A stretch of 64,000 nt of DNA from Leptothrix discophora. GTDB lineage: Bacteria; Pseudomonadota; Gammaproteobacteria; Burkholderiales; Burkholderiaceae_C. A program made the position numbers and the translations under genes. Numbering within the stretch: position 1 is the stretch's first letter; every line of letters starts with the position of its first letter. The DNA lies in assembly GCF_030705305.1 (NCBI RefSeq), contig NZ_JAUZEE010000002.1, positions 214,374-278,373 of the forward strand, in the 5' to 3' direction. Under the pieces are notes generated by a model, which saw nothing but the letters and a program-made list of their open reading frames with translations, ran no database searches and was not told the DNA's origin. Below are positions 59,908 to 64,000 of this stretch, in pieces.

Positions 59908-60839
59908 AGATTACGTTCTTCAAATCTGAATGGGAGACCTACACGCCCGAGGAAATGTGTATGGAGGCATCTTGGGATGTGATAGCGGATATGCTAACCA
60001 CGTTCGTGCAGGTGCCAAGTAAAGAAGCTACCGAGATGTATAACTTATGGAGCTTCCGAGTGCAGGATGGACAGATACACCGCTGCAAGGATGATTGCAT
60101 TGCGCTTCACGGCTTGGTGCTGGACTACGATCAAAACCTATCAATGGTTGATGCGGTAGAGCAGTTTGCTGGCTTTGAGTGCGCTATCTACACCACGTTC
60201 AATCACGGCGTGGGCGGTCGGGACAAATACCGCGTGGTGCTGCCATTTGCAGAGCCTATGCCGGTAGCAGAGTTCAACAAGAAGCGGTGCGCGATGATCG
60301 AGGCCTTTCCAGGCGTTGATAGAGCCAGCTTCTCACGCTCACAAGCTATCTTCCTGCATAGCGGGCCTGACGCCGCACAGGCATTCAGTGCGCGTATGAG
60401 CGGGCATTACTTGGATTGGACGGTGTTCGAGGATGAAGAGGTTGTTGAATACACCACTGCACCGGCACGTGATCGCCGGGTTGATCCAGACTTTGACTCA
60501 GCATACCGACGCGCAGTGATTGAGTCGTTGGCAAGTTGCCGTGGCTTTAGGCACTTGAATGCGCTATCTATAGTGATCTTGCTAAAGAGTTGCGGAGCAA
60601 CCTTTGAAGATTACTGCGCTGTGGTGTCGATTGCTGGGGACCAAGACTCCTGCATACAAGAAGATCGCAGCAGGACTGAAGCTTGGGCCGCTGTGCCCGA
60701 CGATGTAAGAATAGGCAGAGATAAAAGAGATAAGTTTATAGCTAAGTTCGAAGGAAAGCCGGTTCGGGTTGAACGCATAAGCTTGTTAGAACAAAAAATA
60801 CAAAGATTGAGAGGGGAACTAAATGAGATTACTAAGTGA
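59904..60839 (+). CDS. Primase-polymerase (archaeo-eukaryotic primase fold)
   Basis: 311 residues. HGLVLDYDQNLSMVDA carries the DxD metal site of motif I, YTTFNHG is motif II with its His, and KYRVVLPFAEPM is motif III. These are the three catalytic motifs of AEP-type primase-polymerases found in phages and plasmids. The C-terminal part is helical. It starts DNA synthesis at the phage origin. It overlaps the helicase gene by 17 bases. Confidence 0.85.
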   Translation: MKITFFKSEWETYTPEEMCMEASWDVIADMLTTFVQVPSKEATEMYNLWSFRVQDGQIHRCKDDCIALHGLVLDYDQNLSMVDAVEQFAGFECAIYTTFNHGVGGRDKYRVVLPFAEPMPVAEFNKKRCAMIEAFPGVDRASFSRSQAIFLHSGPDAAQAFSARMSGHYLDWTVFEDEEVVEYTTAPARDRRVDPDFDSAYRRAVIESLASCRGFRHLNALSIVILLKSCGATFEDYCAVVSIAGDQDSCIQEDRSRTEAWAAVPDDVRIGRDKRDKFIAKFEGKPVRVERISLLEQKIQRLRGELNEITK

Positions 60840-62211
60840 TATAGAGAAGAAGAGAGCGGAACTGGAGAAGGCTGAAGCCGAGTTTAGGATGTTGCAGGCA
60901 AGTTTGGATATTGGGTTCCCCGATACAAACGAGAAGGGCTTCCCGATCACCACGCTGGCTAACACTGAGGCACTACTGGCACACTACAAGATAACGGTGC
61001 GCTATAACGAGATGAAGAAGGAACCGGAAATAATCATTCCGCAGAAGCAGTTCCACGGTGACACCAAGAACAACGTCCAGATCACTTGGATACGTGACTT
61101 GGCGCGTCAAGCTAACCTACCAGTCACGGACATTAGCGAGCACCTGGACTTGATCGCAAACGCCAATGCCTACCATCCTGTGCGTGAGTGGATGCGGAGC
61201 ATTACTTGGGACGGTGTTAGCAGGTTGCAGGACTACTATGACACTATAAAGAGCACGACCCCACAGAAGGAACTCTATATGCGCAAGTGGGCGCTGAGCG
61301 TGGTTGCAGCTTGCTTCAGGGAAGACTACCGCTTTGGTGCAGAGGGTGTCTTGACCTTCTTAGGCGGACAGGCTGCAGCTAAGACCACTTGGGCAGGAAC
61401 GCTGTTCCCCCGCGTCGCTTCAGTTGATAACTGGGTCACTACGGGCTGCACCATCGATCCGCACAACAAGGACACACTACTGATCGCGCTATCCAGTGTG
61501 ATCACGGAGATGGGGGAAATGGGCACCACATTCCGCAAGAGCGATAAGGAGAGCTTGAAGCAGTTCCTAACGCAGAAGGTCGATAAGCTGCGTCCGCCCT
61601 ATGCTGAGAAGGTCAACAGCTACAGCCGACGCACGGTGTTCTTTGGCACCTCAAACGAACTGCTGATCTTGAATGACACAGAGAACAGACGCTTCTGGCC
61701 CATAGCTGATGTTGAGTTCCCTGCACACAACTTAGATGTCGAGCAGTTCTGGGCCGAGATGTATGCAATGTATCGTGCAGTGCTGCCCTTATGCGATACG
61801 CGCAGCGACAGCATCACTTCGGGTGAATGGGGTTGGTTCCTTAGCCCCGAAGAACGCTCACAGCTGACCGTCGATCAGGAGGACTTTAGAACTATCAGTC
61901 CTATCGTTGAGAAGCTACAGCACGCACTCTACCCTGCTGACGAGTGCGATGGCGCTAATGCGGAGTGGCTTGGTGCGACCATGATTTGCGAGCGTGCTGG
62001 TATCTTCAACCCCAATAGAGCACACGCCAACGAGGCTGCGGAGTGGTTGAAGACACAAGGCTACACCTATCGCAAGAATACAAAGCAGTATCGGATAGCC
62101 TTTGAGACGACCTACAACCGTGGTGAAGTCGGCTATGTGCATCGTGAACCGCGTGCTACGGCCCCGGATCTATCGTCGGTAAGGCTGGTGCGCACATCAA
62201 AAAACCGCTGA
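60823..62211 (+). CDS. VapE-like replicative helicase
   Basis: 462 residues. It belongs to the virulence-associated E family of SF3-like helicases. The nucleotide-binding loop is FLGGQAAAKTTWAGTLF; the usual final Gly of GxxxxGK(T/S) is Ala, so it reads GGQAAAKTT. Walker B is around LIALSSVITEMGEM. FLTQKVDKLRPPYAEKVNSY and FFGTSNELLILNDTENRRFW are characteristic for the family, with the arginine finger in ENRRFWP. It is encoded with the primase and directly next to the iteron block, and so probably forms the replisome core. Confidence 0.87.
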   Translation: MRLLSDIEKKRAELEKAEAEFRMLQASLDIGFPDTNEKGFPITTLANTEALLAHYKITVRYNEMKKEPEIIIPQKQFHGDTKNNVQITWIRDLARQANLPVTDISEHLDLIANANAYHPVREWMRSITWDGVSRLQDYYDTIKSTTPQKELYMRKWALSVVAACFREDYRFGAEGVLTFLGGQAAAKTTWAGTLFPRVASVDNWVTTGCTIDPHNKDTLLIALSSVITEMGEMGTTFRKSDKESLKQFLTQKVDKLRPPYAEKVNSYSRRTVFFGTSNELLILNDTENRRFWPIADVEFPAHNLDVEQFWAEMYAMYRAVLPLCDTRSDSITSGEWGWFLSPEERSQLTVDQEDFRTISPIVEKLQHALYPADECDGANAEWLGATMICERAGIFNPNRAHANEAAEWLKTQGYTYRKNTKQYRIAFETTYNRGEVGYVHREPRATAPDLSSVRLVRTSKNR

Positions 62212-62440
62212 AGTGACTATGAGTGACTATCTATTGCTTGAGATAGTCACTCATAGATCAGTCGAGATAGCGTGAAATAGGGTCGAGATAACGTAAGATA
62301 GGGTCGAGATAGGTGCATATATACTACTAAGTTACTATAGTTACTATAGTTACTATCTATTTATAAACTAATATAGCAATAGCAGTATGTATGTATGCAC
62401 AGACCTTGTTTTCGATAGTAACTTAGTAACGATAGTCACG
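62212..62440. other. Putative phage replication origin
   Basis: An AT-rich block after the helicase gene. It holds a perfect 16-base inverted repeat, three GTCGAGATA iterons at 62261, 62282 and 62303 (period 21, two helical turns), GTTACTATA repeats at 62331, 62340 and 62349 (period 9), and an ACTAAGTTACTAT sequence repeated inverted at 62326-62338 and 62415-62427. Such structure next to primase and helicase genes is typical of replication origins. Confidence 0.6.
62217..62256. repeat. Perfect 16-base inverted repeat (origin candidate)
   Basis: CTATGAGTGACTATCT (62217-62232) and its exact complement AGATAGTCACTCATAG (62241-62256) around eight bases. No T run follows, so this is not a standard terminator. 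Confidence 0.85.
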
Positions 62441-62469
62441 CCGGTTCTTGTTGCGCGGGTGGAGCAGCT

Positions 62470-62508
62470 ATGAAATCGCAACGACGCGCTGACCCAATAG
62501 ATAAATAA
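62470..62508 (+). CDS. Very short ORF (12 codons), possible leader peptide
   Basis: ATG 62470 with GGAG about five bases upstream, reading MKSQRRADPIDK and ending in TAA that overlaps the GATAAATA element. It might be chance; alternatively it is a leader peptide. Low confidence. Confidence 0.2.
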   Translation: MKSQRRADPIDK

Positions 62509-62579
62509 AACTGAACGCTCACGCCATTGCGTTCCTCCTAAGAAGTAGGCCCCGAGTAGCAATACCCGGGGCTTTTTTT
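62500..62579 (+). ncRNA. Promoter-hairpin module B (possible small RNA)
   Basis: GATAAATA (62500-62507) is followed after about 41 bases by a hairpin with GCCCCG (62549-62554) and CGGGGC (62567-62572) and T7 (62573-62579). It has CATTGC, a CCTCCT stretch (62535-62540 region) and AGTAGGCCCCG in common with module A. Confidence 0.45.
62549..62579 (+). terminator. Rho-independent terminator
   Basis: A ten-position stem with one mismatch and a GCAA loop, followed by T7. Confidence 0.92.
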
Positions 62580-62585
62580 GTGCGC

Positions 62586-62593
62586 GATAAATA
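62586..62593 (+). promoter_or_regulatory. GATAAATA element overlapping a start codon region
   Basis: The predicted start site six bases downstream is 62599, the A of the second in-frame ATG of the helix-turn-helix gene. Confidence 0.55.
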
Positions 62594-62598
62594 TGCAT

Positions 62599-62796
62599 AT
62601 GGATGACATTGACCGCTTACTAATCAAAGCAAAGAAAGCTCTTGAAGAGAAGGAGCCACCTTGGAACGAAGTTCGCAAGAAGATGTTTATTGAGAGCTAT
62701 ATCAAGAACAACGGCGTTCGCAATGCAATCGCACGCGACTTGGGAATACACAGGAGTTATGTGTTTCACCTAATCCAGAAATATGAGCTTATTTAG
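62599..62796 (+). CDS. Small Fis-type helix-turn-helix protein
   Basis: 65 residues from ATG 62599 (a further in-frame ATG is at 62593). DDIDRLLIKAKKALEEKEPP is followed by FIESYIKNNGVRNAIARDLG and IHRSYVFHLIQKYELI. The last part has the pattern of Fis/NtrC-type helix-turn-helix domains (N-x3-A-A-x-x-L-G-I-x-R-x3-x3-I-x-K-Y). It probably binds DNA and may regulate phage transcription. No ribosome site is visible, and the promoter-like element overlaps its first codon. Confidence 0.65.
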   Translation: MDDIDRLLIKAKKALEEKEPPWNEVRKKMFIESYIKNNGVRNAIARDLGIHRSYVFHLIQKYELI

Positions 62797-63451
62797 AAAA
62801 CAAAACAGCGAAATGCCTTTGTGCAGCGAATGATTGAGTGCCGTGGGCAATGATTGACACCCGCCTCCGGTATTTTTTTGTCAACCTAAAAATCGCCTTT
62901 GTTACGACTTTTACATGTTGTGGGATCTACCGCCACACAGCCATTCGTAACCCAGGTTGACGTAACCGTGATTACATAACCCTCGTGGTGGTCTCTTCAG
63001 AATGAATAAAGGTCAACCGATATATTAGACGAAAGTCGTTATTATTCTGTAGCCATTACAGCCAAGGCCGCGAGGCTTGCAGCCTCGCGTAGACCGTGAC
63101 AATCAAGTGACACACCCTAAGAGACCGTCGCGAGGCTGCATAACCTATTGATTACTGGAAGGTTTTCAAGCCTAAGAACGGTCGAGTCAGGGTGTGTCGT
63201 ATATGGTGTATTACTTACACCACCTTGATAAACGTGATTGCACTCTGTCAACCTATTGTGCTTTCATTGTGTCGGGTCGAATAGCTGTTCAATGTGCCAG
63301 GACATTGGTTGACAGAGTGGGGCACCCGCGTTTGGAAATGGAGTGATGCGGTTGCGATGGCATCTTTATTTTGGACAGCTAAAAACCCTCGGGATACCAC
63401 CCTTCGATAACCGGGCTCCATTATTCAAACATCGGAAGCGTGCCATAGCTC
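62797..63451. other. Non-coding, inverted-repeat-rich block at the right end
   Basis: About 650 bases with no convincing gene. It has five GTCAACC/GGTTGAC heptamers (62880, 62955, 63012, 63247 and 63307) in both orientations. Other repeats are: arms CGCGAGGCT/AGCCTCGCG (63069-63089), GACACACCCT/AGGGTGTGTC (63109-63118 and 63189-63198), GGTGTA/TACACC (63205-63221), CACTCTGTCAACC/GGTTGACAGAGTG (63241-63253 and 63307-63319) and AACCTATTG twice. The block may be a recombination or partition site, or encode a structured RNA. Confidence 0.55.
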
Positions 63452-64000
63452 CTATTCTTTTGGCTGCGTTCTCTTTTTGATACCCGGAAATATTGCTGTT
63501 CGACTCTTGATCAAGTCAGCCCTGGTCTTAGGGTCGCTCTCGAAAACATCAGACAGGCTTGTCGGCACGAACCCCTTCCGTTCCGTAATCAGTTTTTTTA
63601 CTTGTAGTTCATCCTCGCCGTTCTCCTTTCTGACGCGATTGCCAACTTCTTGCAATGCCTCAGATAGTTTTGAGATTTCTTCAACAGAGTTAGAAAACAA
63701 TGGCTCGCCTTTAGCGGTCAGTTTATGCGCTTCGATTGCCGCTTCAATCGCTGCAACTTCAATCATTGCAGTCTGCGCTCGGAACAACGCCCGTTGTGCA
63801 AGCGATTGACTTGCAAGCTCGGCGCGTGAAGCAGCCATCTCTTCCCGCTGCAATCGAAGTTCTTCCCGCTGCAACTTCAGCTGTTCTTGCTGCGTTCGAA
63901 GGGATAGAAAAACAGCTAAGAACGCGAACCCGCTGAACAGCGAGTTGACGACACCAAACGTATCGCCAATCTGCCCGCGCGTCGGCCAATCCTTGCCTAT
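63452..64000 (-). CDS. Membrane protein with coiled coil, cut by the window edge
   Basis: The frame stays open to the window end; the visible C-terminal part is 182 residues. From the edge it reads GKDWPTRGQIGDTFGVVNSL, then FSGFAFLAVFLSL (one membrane helix). A coiled coil of repeated Gln-Arg-Glu-Glu-Leu follows (QLKLQREELRLQREEMAASR). The C-terminus is KRTQPKE. The arrangement resembles common bacterial proteins in which a GDTFGxxN-type segment precedes a membrane helix and a coil. It is not obviously phage. The start lies beyond base 64000. Confidence 0.65.
   Translation of the reverse strand: MGKDWPTRGQIGDTFGVVNSLFSGFAFLAVFLSLRTQQEQLKLQREELRLQREEMAASRAELASQSLAQRALFRAQTAMIEVAAIEAAIEAHKLTAKGEPLFSNSVEEISKLSEALQEVGNRVRKENGEDELQVKKLITERKGFVPTSLSDVFESDPKTRADLIKSRTAIFPGIKKRTQPKE

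Larger units (their letters stand above)
28070..63450. mobile_element. Siphovirus-type phage genome (boundaries uncertain)
   Basis: The region has clearly lower GC than 1-28,070, a dense plus-strand array of structural genes with start/stop overlaps, and a lambda-like tail order. It also has three homing-type endonucleases, primase and helicase genes and an origin candidate. The left edge is set by the fumarase gene. The right edge is unclear: the last recognisable phage gene ends at 62796, a repeat-rich non-coding block follows to 63451, and the gene after that is not clearly phage. No integrase, excisionase or CI-type repressor was seen inside the window. Confidence 0.85.

Noticed and set aside
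62217-62256. Inverted repeat after the helicase gene as a terminator
   Set aside because: There is no T tract, and iterons and further repeats follow directly, which fits an origin better.

Overview
The window joins two very different pieces of DNA. Positions 1 to about 28,070 are a GC-rich (third codon positions nearly all G/C) proteobacterial chromosome. The gene content (Wzx/Wzy-type exopolysaccharide cluster, a PEP-CTERM protein, class I fumarase, MscS channel) fits a beta-proteobacterium of the Burkholderiales, perhaps near Leptothrix, Sphaerotilus or Rubrivivax. The genus is a guess from content and composition, not a search result.

Host part. A LytTR response regulator (with the last codons of a gene in front of it) is followed by three paralogous secreted right-handed beta-helix proteins (947-6854, minus strand). 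Then comes an exopolysaccharide locus (6973-24440): four glycosyltransferases, an NAD-dependent epimerase, a Gfo/Idh/MocA oxidoreductase, a NodB-type deacetylase and a deacetylase-like membrane protein, an O-antigen ligase/polymerase-like membrane protein, a flippase, two GNAT/FemAB-like acyltransferases, a membrane acyltransferase 3 and a PEP-CTERM protein. Together they look able to build, decorate, flip and polymerise a lipid-linked repeat unit, while the beta-helix proteins may trim or epimerise the product. Housekeeping genes follow: an RluA-type pseudouridine synthase, an MscS channel and fumarase.

Phage part. From about 28,070 to about 62,800 (perhaps 63,450) the DNA has lower GC and carries a siphovirus-type genome. 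In order it has an H-NS-like protein, small membrane proteins, terminase subunits, portal, scaffold, capsid, head completion genes, tail tube, frameshifted G/GT chaperones, tape measure and lambda-like M-L-K-I-J tail-tip genes. Fibre and accessory genes follow, then small minus-strand genes, a primase-polymerase and a VapE-like helicase, and finally an iteron-bearing origin candidate. Three free-standing GIY-YIG endonucleases sit among these genes. No integrase, repressor or recognisable endolysin was seen, so the element may extend past the right edge, be a lytic or episomal phage, or be degraded. The last 550 bases hold the 3' part of a minus-strand membrane/coiled-coil gene.

The most unusual feature is an octamer with invariant core TAAATA (mostly GATAAATA, CATAAATA or GCTAAATA). 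It occurs at least 18 times in the phage part, nearly always between genes or over a stop codon, on the coding strand, 0-35 bases before a start codon. It matches the T4 late promoter TATAAATA, which is unexpected next to lambda-type structural genes. Three copies lie so close to a start codon that the predicted transcripts would be leaderless, and three copies run within about 80 bases into a hairpin terminator, as if making small RNAs. Other points of note are a repeat-rich non-coding block at the right end, a gpL-type tail protein split by two inserted binding modules, and an abrupt codon-usage break inside the 5' end of the fumarase gene that may mark the integration site.
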